Shown here: positions 1-4,818 of the stretch, in pieces
How positions within the stretch are numbered: the stretch's first letter is position 1
How the letters are laid out: every line of letters begins with the position of its first letter
DNA from: an uncultured Porphyromonadaceae bacterium
GTDB taxonomy: Bacteria; Bacteroidota; Bacteroidia; Bacteroidales; Muribaculaceae
Assembly (NCBI GenBank): GCA_900550025.1
Contig: URQP01000096.1
Coordinates: forward strand, 1-10,008
DNA length: 10,008 bases
Direction of reading: 5' to 3'
Notes under the pieces: generated by a model
The model's input: only the letters and a program-made list of their open reading frames with translations
Told to the model about the DNA's origin: nothing
Database searches by the model: none
Made by a program: the position numbers and the translations under genes

Positions 1-1
1 G

Positions 2-469
2 ACCGGCGGCAGCGTAGCCAACGCCGTCACGTCAGTGCAAAAGGATTCAATGGTGATGCAGCTTGCCAATAAAGTGGCGGATATGGCGACAAAAGCAAGA
101 GGCGAGGAATGCGGTACAAACGTCACAGCCGACGGCCGTATAGTCACGTTCCTGCACGATAAGAAGAGGACATCCGTACAGGAGTACAAAATTGATTCTT
201 TCGGCAGCTACGGACAGTCCGTGATAAGCTCACGGGCACCGTTGATGTACGATGAATGCCTCCGCATCCGCAAGCTCACTGAGCGCGAGTGTTTCCGCCT
301 GATGGATGTGTCGGAATCCGACATCGACAAGATACAGGCGGCGGGCATCAGCCGCACGCAGCAGTACAAGATGGCGAGCAACTCGATTGTCGTCGCCGTC
401 CTCTACCACATCTTCCGAAAGATGTTCATCCAACCCGAATGTGAAACAAAGCAACTTAAACTATTTTGA
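2..469 (+). CDS. C5-cytosine DNA methyltransferase, C-terminal part (5' truncated by window)
   Basis: This is the carboxy end of a Dcm/HhaI-type DNA (cytosine-5) methyltransferase, which moves a methyl group from S-adenosylmethionine to cytosine C5 in a target site. The reading frame is open back to base 2, so the start and the catalytic PC and ENV motifs lie upstream of the window. Visible hallmarks are RKLTERECFRLM (motif IX region) and QYKMASNSIVVAVLYHIF (motif X region). The usual motif X has AGNS; here the glycine is serine (ASNS). The C-terminal residues around FRKMF close the fold, and a short polar tail ends in LKLF. In phages such enzymes usually protect the genome from host restriction or act as orphan methylases; no partner nuclease is visible. 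The next gene starts one base after its stop, so they are probably cotranscribed. The GTG at 35 is only an internal codon. Confidence 0.93.
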   Translation, partial: TGGSVANAVTSVQKDSMVMQLANKVADMATKARGEECGTNVTADGRIVTFLHDKKRTSVQEYKIDSFGSYGQSVISSRAPLMYDECLRIRKLTERECFRLMDVSESDIDKIQAAGISRTQQYKMASNSIVVAVLYHIFRKMFIQPECETKQLKLF

Positions 470-470
470 T

Positions 471-683
471 ATGAGACAGAAATACAGAATCCGCACGCTC
501 GGCTATCAGGGCGTGCTTGACACGGAAGAAATGGTGATGCCCTCACGCGTCACCCTGACAGCCTACCTCGTGCAGGTACGCCGATGGTGGGGCTGGGTCA
601 CGGTAAAGGAGTTCTGCGACACCGAAGACCCCGATTTCGCACGGCGCGAGGCAGAGGAATTGCTTGAAAACTTGGAACAATGA
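471..683 (+). CDS. Hypothetical phage protein, 70 aa
   Basis: A small basic/acidic protein of unknown function starting MRQKYRIRTLGYQG. It has a Trp-rich centre (VRRWWGWVTVKEFCD) and an acidic helical end (PDFARREAEELLENLEQ). The ATG at 471 follows the methyltransferase stop by one base, which fits translational coupling; the same frame extends upstream but only inside the methyltransferase gene. I recognise this kind of short protein from Bacteroidales prophages but know no assigned role. No signal peptide, membrane segment or metal motif is visible. It is confidently coding because of its position, codon use and conserved-looking sequence. Confidence 0.8.
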   Translation: MRQKYRIRTLGYQGVLDTEEMVMPSRVTLTAYLVQVRRWWGWVTVKEFCDTEDPDFARREAEELLENLEQ

Positions 684-708
684 GACAATAACCAAAAACG
701 ACAGAAAT

Positions 709-1368
709 ATGGAAAATGAAAACGAGAAAACGATGGTCATAGGCTACAAGGGCTTTGACAAGGACTGGAAATGCCGGGGCTTCCAATACGAAGTCGGCAA
801 GGACTACGAATCCGAAGAGGCAACGCTCTGCAAAAAGGGCTTCCACTTCTGCGAGAATCCGCACGACGTGTTCAGCTATTATTCACCCGGAGAAAGCCGG
901 TTCGCCGTAGTAGAAGCTCAGAATGTCACCGACGAGAAAGAGAACGATTCAAAGCGTGTCTCAAAGAAAATCAGAATCAAGGCGGAAATCTCCGTGAGAC
1001 AATTATGCAAGATGGCCGTATCGGTATTCTTCGAGCGGTTCGGCTTCAAGAAAAAGATAGAATCGACTGATGCGAATAATGCTGGCTACCGTGGTGCAGC
1101 CAATGCTGGCGACTGTGGTGCAGCCAATGCTGGCGACTACGGTGCAGCCAATGCTGGCGACTACGGTGTGGCAATCGTATCTAACGGCGGCAAGGTCAAA
1201 GGCGGGTTCGGCTGTGTACTTGTTGCACGCAACATCGAGTGGAACGGTGACAATAACCGCTATGAGGTCTCAGACTGGGCTTGCGGAATCGTTGACGGCG
1301 TGAATATCAAGGAGGACACTTGGTACAGATTGGATAACGGCAAACTTGTAGAAGCGGAGGGGCTATGA
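709..1368 (+). CDS. Phage protein with DUF7666-like N-terminal domain and NAGDYGAA octapeptide repeats
   Basis: A 219-aa protein in three parts. Residues about 10-80 (GYKGFDKDWKCRGFQYEVGK, then KKGFHFCENPHDVFSYY) match the style of a phage/prophage domain that I recall as DUF7666; its role is unknown. Residues about 95-123 are a basic linker. Residues 124-155 are four copies of an octapeptide (NAGYRGAA, NAGDCGAA, NAGDYGAA, NAGDYGVA), like the longer NTGDYSAA arrays in relatives that probably form a repetitive beta structure. A C-terminal segment (NIEWNGDNNRYEVSDW to EAEGL) follows. I chose the ATG at 709 because the homologous domain begins just after it; a TTG at 664 is in frame but lies inside the previous gene. 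The stop overlaps the next start as ATGA. No transmembrane segment is seen. The domain name is from memory. Confidence 0.85.
   Translation: MENENEKTMVIGYKGFDKDWKCRGFQYEVGKDYESEEATLCKKGFHFCENPHDVFSYYSPGESRFAVVEAQNVTDEKENDSKRVSKKIRIKAEISVRQLCKMAVSVFFERFGFKKKIESTDANNAGYRGAANAGDCGAANAGDYGAANAGDYGVAIVSNGGKVKGGFGCVLVARNIEWNGDNNRYEVSDWACGIVDGVNIKEDTWYRLDNGKLVEAEGL
1078..1173 (+). repeat. Four tandem 24-bp coding repeats
   Basis: Four in-frame 24-base units begin at 1078, 1102, 1126 and 1150, each starting AATGCTGGC. Units 2-4 differ by only a few bases; unit 1 has TACCGT where the others have GAC plus TGT or TAC. They encode the octapeptide repeats of the 709-1368 protein. Near-identity at DNA level suggests recent expansion and a copy number that could change by slippage or recombination without shifting the frame. 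Confidence 0.93.
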
Positions 1369-1601
1369 AAGAATGCAAAAGATGCCACAGGCAATTGCCG
1401 GAAACGGAGTTCTACAAGAACATAAGCGCAAAGGACGGCTTGCAGAACTGGTGCAAGTCCTGCATCAACGACTATGACAAGAACGTGCGGCCTTTCAAGG
1501 AGAAAAACAAAATTGGGGGGGCGGAAATCCCGCGCTTGCGGAGTTCACCCCTCGCCAGCTTATCGACGAGCTGCGGAAGCGCGGCTATACAGGTGAATTG
1601 A
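1365..1601 (+). CDS. Zinc-ribbon (HNH-finger-like) phage protein, apparently frameshifted
   Basis: The first 52 codons encode a conserved-looking finger: CKRC, LPETEFYKN, DGLQNWCKSC. It has two CxxC pairs typical of the small zinc ribbons found with phage HNH-like proteins, so it may bind nucleic acid. After the G7 run at 1515-1521 the zero frame becomes low-complexity and un-protein-like (RLRSSPLASLSTS) until a stop at 1599-1601. The -1 frame instead continues as a coherent protein (see 1520-1627). The intended product is therefore probably an 87-aa fusion of both frames, and the 78-aa reading given here is likely broken, slippage-dependent or a sequencing artefact. The start at 1365 overlaps the previous stop (ATGA). 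Confidence 0.7.
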   Translation: MKECKRCHRQLPETEFYKNISAKDGLQNWCKSCINDYDKNVRPFKEKNKIGGAEIPRLRSSPLASLSTSCGSAAIQVN

Positions 1602-1627
1602 AATACACTCAAACCATTAAGCTATGA
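1520..1627 (+). pseudogene. Out-of-frame C-terminal part of the zinc-ribbon protein
   Basis: From 1520, in the -1 frame relative to the ATG at 1365, the sequence reads GGNPALAEF, then TPRQLIDELRKRGYTGEL, then KYTQTIKL and a stop at 1625-1627. This C-terminal pattern (FTPRxLIxELrxRGYxGxL) is what I recall following such zinc ribbons in Bacteroidales phages. The stop overlaps the next ATG at 1624 as ATGA, the junction used by several other gene pairs in this window. Both points argue that this was the original carboxy end. One extra G in the tract (G8), or two fewer (G5), would restore a single frame. Confidence 0.75.
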
Positions 1628-1809
1628 CCGACGATTTTGCAATGTGCTTCGGCAGCAAATGCCCACTGCGGCGCAAGTGCCGCCGTTTCGCCGAAAGCTG
1701 CAACAACCGGGGCAGACACGCCGTCTGGACTGTCGAAAACTACAAAGACGGCAAATGCGAGTTATTCATACCGTTAAAACAGAAACAAGATGAGAAAGAA
1801 ACTGACTGA
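1624..1809 (+). CDS. Cys-rich small phage protein, 61 aa
   Basis: A small protein starting MTDDFAMCFGSKCPLRRKC. Cysteines at about 8, 13, 19, 26 and 45 (CFGSKC, CPLRRKC, ESC, GKCELF) suggest a structural zinc or metal knuckle. I recognise the CFGSxCPLRxxCxR pattern from Bacteroidales prophages but know no function. Its start overlaps the frame-shifted stop of the preceding zinc-ribbon gene, and a further tiny ORF begins inside its 3' end. It is highly basic in the middle, so nucleic-acid binding is possible but only inferred. Confidence 0.82.
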   Translation: MTDDFAMCFGSKCPLRRKCRRFAESCNNRGRHAVWTVENYKDGKCELFIPLKQKQDEKETD

Positions 1810-1894
1810 AGGAGAACTTGCAGACTTGGCATACGCCATTTCAATGGTAGCCATTCTGATTTCCGTTATATCTATCTTGCTGGCTATTCAATGA
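1790..1894 (+). CDS. 34-aa predicted single-pass membrane peptide
   Basis: An ATG at 1790 opens a 34-codon frame beginning MRKKLTEGELADLAYA and ending in a hydrophobic stretch (ISMVAILISVISILLAIQ, about residues 17-34). The pattern is a charged cytosolic head plus one membrane helix running to the C-terminus. It overlaps the previous gene by 20 bases and the convergent minus-strand gene by 11. Short membrane peptides in phages can be spanins, holin-like factors or superinfection-exclusion peptides, but nothing here distinguishes them. Support is the clean charged-then-hydrophobic design and the tight packing; the length is too short for statistical confidence. Confidence 0.55.
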   Translation: MRKKLTEGELADLAYAISMVAILISVISILLAIQ

Positions 1895-2261
1895 TTTGCC
1901 AAATGAGAGCGACAAGGGCGACGATTAACGCACCGATTGAGACGAACAGCGAGAAGCGGGCATACTTGATTCCGGCATATTTTGAATACCGTTCCAACTC
2001 CCTGTCCGCTTCTTGCCGGGTAATCTCCTCGAGCGCGTGTCTGCAATCCTCATAGATAGGATTAAGATATTGACCTCGTGAGATATACAGTTCTCCGCCG
2101 CCATTGTCCATGCCGATTTTTTCGATACAAAGTATCTTGTGTATTCTCGGCCAATATCCGCCAGACAGTTCCTCGCCCTTTTGCAGGGTAATCACAGAAT
2201 TACCTGCGGCGACATACTCTATCACGGAAATGAAAGCCTCATAATATTCTTTTGTTTCCAT
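1884..2261 (-). CDS. C-terminally membrane-anchored hypothetical protein (lone minus-strand gene)
   Basis: A 125-aa protein starting METKEYYEAFISVIEYV. The first ~95 residues are soluble and charged, with YYEAFISVIEYV and GGYWPRIHKIL segments that could form a small helical, winged-helix-like fold. Residues about 101-123 (FSLFVSIGALIVALVALIW) form one membrane helix, placing the body in the cytosol as a tail-anchored protein. It is the only credible minus-strand gene in the window. It faces the plus-strand genes on its left, overlapping the 34-aa peptide gene by 11 bases, and is divergent from the gene at 2310. A single gene of opposite strand in a phage operon often behaves as a moron expressed from its own promoter; that role is inferred. 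No catalytic motif is visible. Confidence 0.78.
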   Translation of the reverse strand: METKEYYEAFISVIEYVAAGNSVITLQKGEELSGGYWPRIHKILCIEKIGMDNGGGELYISRGQYLNPIYEDCRHALEEITRQEADRELERYSKYAGIKYARFSLFVSIGALIVALVALIWQIIE

Positions 2262-2309
2262 AACGCAAAAATAGCAATTAATTGAATTATAAATAAAAAC
2301 AAAAACAAA
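2262..2309. promoter_or_regulatory. AT-rich divergent intergenic region, probable promoters
   Basis: These 48 bases separate divergent starts at 2261 (minus) and 2310 (plus) and are almost entirely A/T, as expected where two transcripts begin. The minus strand has TATTTTTG (plus 2266-2273), a match to the Bacteroidetes TAnnTTTG box, but it lies so close to the ATG that the message would be leaderless, and no TTG is found 19-21 bases upstream. No convincing plus-strand box is seen. The region just before 2310 is an A-rich leader typical of Bacteroidales translation starts. Confidence 0.3.
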
Positions 2310-2537
2310 ATGAGCAATAAACTATTCAATTTGACAGACCGTTTCGGCCGTGGATATACGGTGGTGGCGGAAGATTTCACACAGGCAATCCGTAAGTTCG
2401 ATTGTTTCGCAAAAAGAAAAAACAATAACGCCTGTATGATAATCGTCGGTGACTTAAAAGGTATTTCGCTTTCCGACGAGGAAATAATAGAGGTGGACGA
2501 TTCCGAAGAACAACCAATAAATACAGAAACAAAATGA
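2310..2537 (+). CDS. Hypothetical phage protein, 75 aa
   Basis: A small protein, MSNKLFNLTDRFGRGYTVVAE at its start, with an alternating beta-like core (GYTVVAEDF, CMIIVGDLKGISL) and an acidic tail (EEIIEVDDSEEQPINTETK). It is the first gene of the 2310-6145 run and follows the A-rich divergent gap. Its stop overlaps the next start (ATGA at 2534-2537). I do not recognise a function. The protein has no membrane segment and no metal motif; the acidic C-terminus is the only notable feature. Confidence 0.82.
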   Translation: MSNKLFNLTDRFGRGYTVVAEDFTQAIRKFDCFAKRKNNNACMIIVGDLKGISLSDEEIIEVDDSEEQPINTETK

Positions 2538-2740
2538 CACAGCAACAGATTGAACAGGCGGCGGAAGAAATGATGCCGTACAGCAAGGACGGAAGCTCGG
2601 CAGGCAGGAGCGTTTTCGGCAAGCACTACAAGCGCGGCTTCAGTGCAGGCGCAAGGTATGTGATTCAGCAGCTTTACAACACACCGTTGGATAATGTTAC
2701 ATTTGAGTTGGTGGAATTTGTAAAAAGTCAGGAGAAATGA
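2534..2740 (+). CDS. Hypothetical phage protein, MTQQQI family, 68 aa
   Basis: A 68-aa protein starting MTQQQIEQAAEEMMPYSKDG, with a GFSAGARYVIQQLY motif near residues 36-49. The N-terminal block and the Gly-Phe-x-x-Gly-Ala-x motif recur in the next gene, so the two are paralogues or share a module. It is embedded in an overlap chain: ATGA with the gene before and ATGA with the gene after, which implies coupled translation. I recall this kind of short sequence from Bacteroides phages as a region preceding a WHDVSEKP domain. Function unknown. Confidence 0.82.
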   Translation: MTQQQIEQAAEEMMPYSKDGSSAGRSVFGKHYKRGFSAGARYVIQQLYNTPLDNVTFELVEFVKSQEK

Positions 2741-3042
2741 CACAGCAACAGATTATAGAAGAATCAAATTATTTGGCAATACAGTTCGCTGATGCCGATA
2801 TTGATGTCAGAGATGCCATAAAGACAGGATTCCAATACGCCGCGAATTGGCGCATAGACAGCGTGTGGCACGATGTTAGTGAAAAGCCGAATGGTATGTT
2901 TGTAATCATAATTGATTTCGGGAATGAAATCAGTCCGGAAGAGTTCGGTCTTGGGATGACTTCTGACGATTTGAATGGGGCGAAGCGTTGGGCATACATT
3001 TCAGATTTGCTTCCCGAAAGAAAGGAGGAAAATTATGTATAA
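2737..3042 (+). CDS. Hypothetical phage protein, MTQQQI family with WHDVSEKP domain, 101 aa
   Basis: Residues 1-45 mirror the preceding gene (MTQQQIIEESNYLA, then GFQYAANWR). They are followed by IDSVWHDVSEKPNGMFVIII, a motif like the short DUF551-type WxxVxExxP domains common in phage hypotheticals. The tail (GAKRWAYISDLLPE) is also typical of that domain, which often ends W.Y..DLLP. The reaction or partner is unknown. It starts on an ATGA overlap and ends 8 bases inside the ParB-like gene. An AAAGGAGG site for that downstream gene lies within its last codons. Confidence 0.85.
   Translation: MTQQQIIEESNYLAIQFADADIDVRDAIKTGFQYAANWRIDSVWHDVSEKPNGMFVIIIDFGNEISPEEFGLGMTSDDLNGAKRWAYISDLLPERKEENYV
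3021..3028 (+). promoter_or_regulatory. Strong Shine-Dalgarno for the ParB-like gene
   Basis: AAAGGAGG lies six bases before the ATG at 3035 and fixes that start over the in-frame upstream ATG at 2975, which is buried in the previous gene. Such a full Shine-Dalgarno is unusual next to the A-rich starts of most genes here and in Bacteroidetes generally. Confidence 0.65.
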
Positions 3043-3706
3043 AATCGGTAAGATTTATATTGAGCATGATTATTCACGGTTTTCATTTTTCAAAACGAAC
3101 AGGGATATAGGGAAAAACGATAAAATGATAAACCGTATCAAGAATTTTGATGTCACTCCATTTGCGCCAATCCTCGTAGACAAATCATATAGGATAATGG
3201 ATGGACAGCATCGTTTTGATGCTTGTAAACGGCTTGGAAAACCGATATATTTCATGTTCTACGACGGCGAATATGACCCGGAATCGGTTATGATAGAATT
3301 AAACACCTATCTTAAACCGTGGCGGCAGGAAGAATGGGTACAGTATTATTATAAGAAAGGCTATCCTGATTATGTCATGTTCGTCAAGATGAGTGAAGAA
3401 TATGATTTGGGCATATCCAATAACATATTACTTTTCAGTTGCGCAAAATGTAACGCTGGCGACGTAAAGAAAGGTAACTTGAGGAATCACAGCGAACATT
3501 GGATTGGGATTTACCGGTTTATTTCTTCAATCAAATATCCGAACAAGCTATACAGACCCTTTGTCGCGGCATTATTACGTTTCTTTGTAATGTATGGGAA
3601 CGACAGCAGGAAAATAAAGAAATTAAGAGAACATATTATTTGTGTCCCGAGATTTTCTTGTATTGAAGATTATTATCAGGCGTTTAAGAATCTAACAGAA
3701 AAATAA
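3035..3706 (+). CDS. ParB-like nuclease-domain protein, 223 aa
   Basis: Residues about 38-80 carry the ParB/sulfiredoxin-fold signature: a substrate-pocket strand (FAPILVDKSYRIMDGQHR), then FDACKRLGKPIYFMFYDGE. The DGQHR at 56-60 corresponds to the phosphate-binding GxxR-type motif of ParB N-terminal domains. The rest (about 90-223) is helical and basic with no recognisable helix-turn-helix, so this is a ParB-fold phage accessory protein and not a partition ParB. Relatives bind nucleotides (CTP in ParB proper) and some act as nucleases; which applies here is not shown. There is no parA nearby, so partition is unlikely. The gene is clearly more A/T-rich than the tail genes or the helix-turn-helix gene, hinting at separate ancestry. 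Start chosen at 3035 by the AAAGGAGG site. Confidence 0.82.
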   Translation: MYKIGKIYIEHDYSRFSFFKTNRDIGKNDKMINRIKNFDVTPFAPILVDKSYRIMDGQHRFDACKRLGKPIYFMFYDGEYDPESVMIELNTYLKPWRQEEWVQYYYKKGYPDYVMFVKMSEEYDLGISNNILLFSCAKCNAGDVKKGNLRNHSEHWIGIYRFISSIKYPNKLYRPFVAALLRFFVMYGNDSRKIKKLREHIICVPRFSCIEDYYQAFKNLTEK

Positions 3707-3707
3707 A

Positions 3708-4064
3708 ATGAAAAAGAGAATCAGAAAGACAGGTGAGATTGTCGATGTCATCTCATTCACTGCGCCTTTTGGAACAACCCGTGAAGATACCCGTGATTTT
3801 GTTAGCTACATAGACAGCAAAGGACAGGAGAGAGCAAAAGTCCCTATGAATATCTATTGGGACTTCGAGGACATGGAAGAAGTCCTAAAAACCGACATCG
3901 GTTTTGAACAAATGAGGTATGAAATAGCGAAAGAATTAATGAAAGCATTTGCGGCCAACCCTAACGATATGTACGTAGATGCTGATTTCGCCAGTTTGGC
4001 TCGCTGGAGCGTTGAGGGTGCTGACGCTCTTATTGCCGAACTGAAGAAAGGAGGCACGCTGTGA
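3708..4064 (+). CDS. Hypothetical phage protein, 118 aa
   Basis: An acidic, soluble protein starting MKKRIRKTGEIVDVISFTAP, with YWDFEDMEEVLKTD in the middle and a helical C-terminal half (YEIAKELMKAFAANP, ADALIAELKKGGTL). The N-terminal K..GEIVDVI...D.V.Y.DSKG.E layout is a small beta domain I have seen in Bacteroidales prophage hypotheticals, but I know no function. It starts one base after the ParB-like gene's stop and ends in a GTGA overlap with the helix-turn-helix gene, so the three are likely one transcript. Confidence 0.83.
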   Translation: MKKRIRKTGEIVDVISFTAPFGTTREDTRDFVSYIDSKGQERAKVPMNIYWDFEDMEEVLKTDIGFEQMRYEIAKELMKAFAANPNDMYVDADFASLARWSVEGADALIAELKKGGTL

Positions 4065-4504
4065 ACCGCCGATGGACTGACGAGATGGATGTCGAACTCC
4101 GCCGCCTCTACCCCACGACGACATCCCCCGGACTCGCACGGCACTTCGGGGTGACAACCGGGGCTGTGCGCCAACGCCTCCGCCGCATAGGACTGCGCAG
4201 GAAAGAGCAGCCCGGCAAGATACACCTCACCTTGGAGCAGACATTGTGGCTGCGCCGCAACTTCCCCGGCATGGCCAACTCCATCTGCGCCCTATACCTT
4301 GGGGTGAGTGAATCGTCGGTGAAAAGGATAGCCTGCGCGATGGAACTGCAAAAGACGGCGCAGTTCATGCGCGAGGCACAGGCGCACGCCGCAAAGCGCG
4401 CAAGGGAGAGCCACCTGCGCAACGGCACTTACCCGCCCAAAGGCTGGTACTCCCCGAACCTGCAAAAAGGGCAACAATACAGATTCAAACGAAAGGAGAT
4501 ATGA
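4061..4504 (+). CDS. DNA-binding protein with two helix-turn-helix-like segments, 147 aa
   Basis: A GTG at 4061 overlaps the preceding stop (GTGA). Residues about 4-46 (WTDEMDVELRRLYP, then LARHFGVTTGAVRQRLRRIG) look like a Myb/GcrA-type helix-turn-helix. Residues about 56-96 (LTLEQTLWLRRNFPG, then CALYLGVSESSVKRIACAMEL) repeat the same plan: acidic helix, Leu-Arg-Arg turn, recognition helix. A very basic tail follows (AKRARESHLRN to QQYRFKRKEI). This suggests a phage regulator or DNA-packaging/replication accessory that contacts two half-sites; the target is unknown. The coding DNA is much richer in G+C than both neighbours (39 of 60 by hand count at 4081-4140), so it may have been acquired separately. 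Confidence 0.82.
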   Translation: MNRRWTDEMDVELRRLYPTTTSPGLARHFGVTTGAVRQRLRRIGLRRKEQPGKIHLTLEQTLWLRRNFPGMANSICALYLGVSESSVKRIACAMELQKTAQFMREAQAHAAKRARESHLRNGTYPPKGWYSPNLQKGQQYRFKRKEI

Positions 4505-4535
4505 ATCAACTATAAACTAAAAAAACTACAAGACA

Positions 4536-4799
4536 ATGATGCCAAAACAACTGCCCGATGTCCGTCAGGACAAAGGCTATCAGAAAGAAGCAGAGATATA
4601 TGCACAAAATGTAATGAAAGTAAGAATGTACTGTAGCCCTGAAGAGTTACAAAATTGGCTGCATTCACTGATTACAGCCGCATATCTGCAAGGGGCGCAA
4701 TCGGCCATACGTATCGGTTACCAGCTTTGCGAAAGAGATTATGAGGAAGTGCTGACCTACTATAAGAAAAAAATCGGAGAAATAGAATCAGGACGTTAA
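4536..4799 (+). CDS. Hypothetical phage protein, 87 aa
   Basis: A soluble, largely helical protein starting MMPKQLPDVRQDKGYQKEAE, with SLITAAYLQGAQSAIRIGYQL in the centre and a charged end (YYKKKIGEIESGR). The AAYLQGAxxAIRxGY stretch resembles the GFxxGAxW motif of the 2534 and 2737 proteins, but the similarity is short. It follows a 31-base A-rich leader after the helix-turn-helix gene, typical of Bacteroidales starts; ATG codons at 4536 and 4539 are equally usable. Function not recognised. Confidence 0.8.
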   Translation: MMPKQLPDVRQDKGYQKEAEIYAQNVMKVRMYCSPEELQNWLHSLITAAYLQGAQSAIRIGYQLCERDYEEVLTYYKKKIGEIESGR

Positions 4800-4818
4800 A
4801 TCATAAAATCACACCAAT

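Noticed and set aside
1078..1173. Tandem repeats as a CRISPR array or iteron origin
   Set aside because: The units are contiguous, in frame and protein-coding, with no unique spacers and no replication gene adjacent.
1070..1303. Plus-strand frame with MLATVVQP repeats
   Set aside because: It is the 24-bp repeat array read in a second frame; the real gene uses the frame encoding NAGDYGAA.
2266..2273. TATTTTTG on the minus strand as promoter of the 1884-2261 gene
   Set aside because: It matches TAnnTTTG, but transcription would start at about the ATG itself and no TTG lies 19-21 bases upstream. Kept only as a weak note in the divergent-region entry.
2222..2743. 173-codon minus-strand open frame
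   Set aside because: It crosses the divergent promoter gap and lies antisense to two overlapping plus-strand genes. Its Leu/Phe/Ser-rich product reflects A/T-rich antisense DNA.
3854..4225. 123-codon minus-strand open frame
   Set aside because: It spans the junction of two coupled plus-strand genes and shows no recognisable protein pattern.
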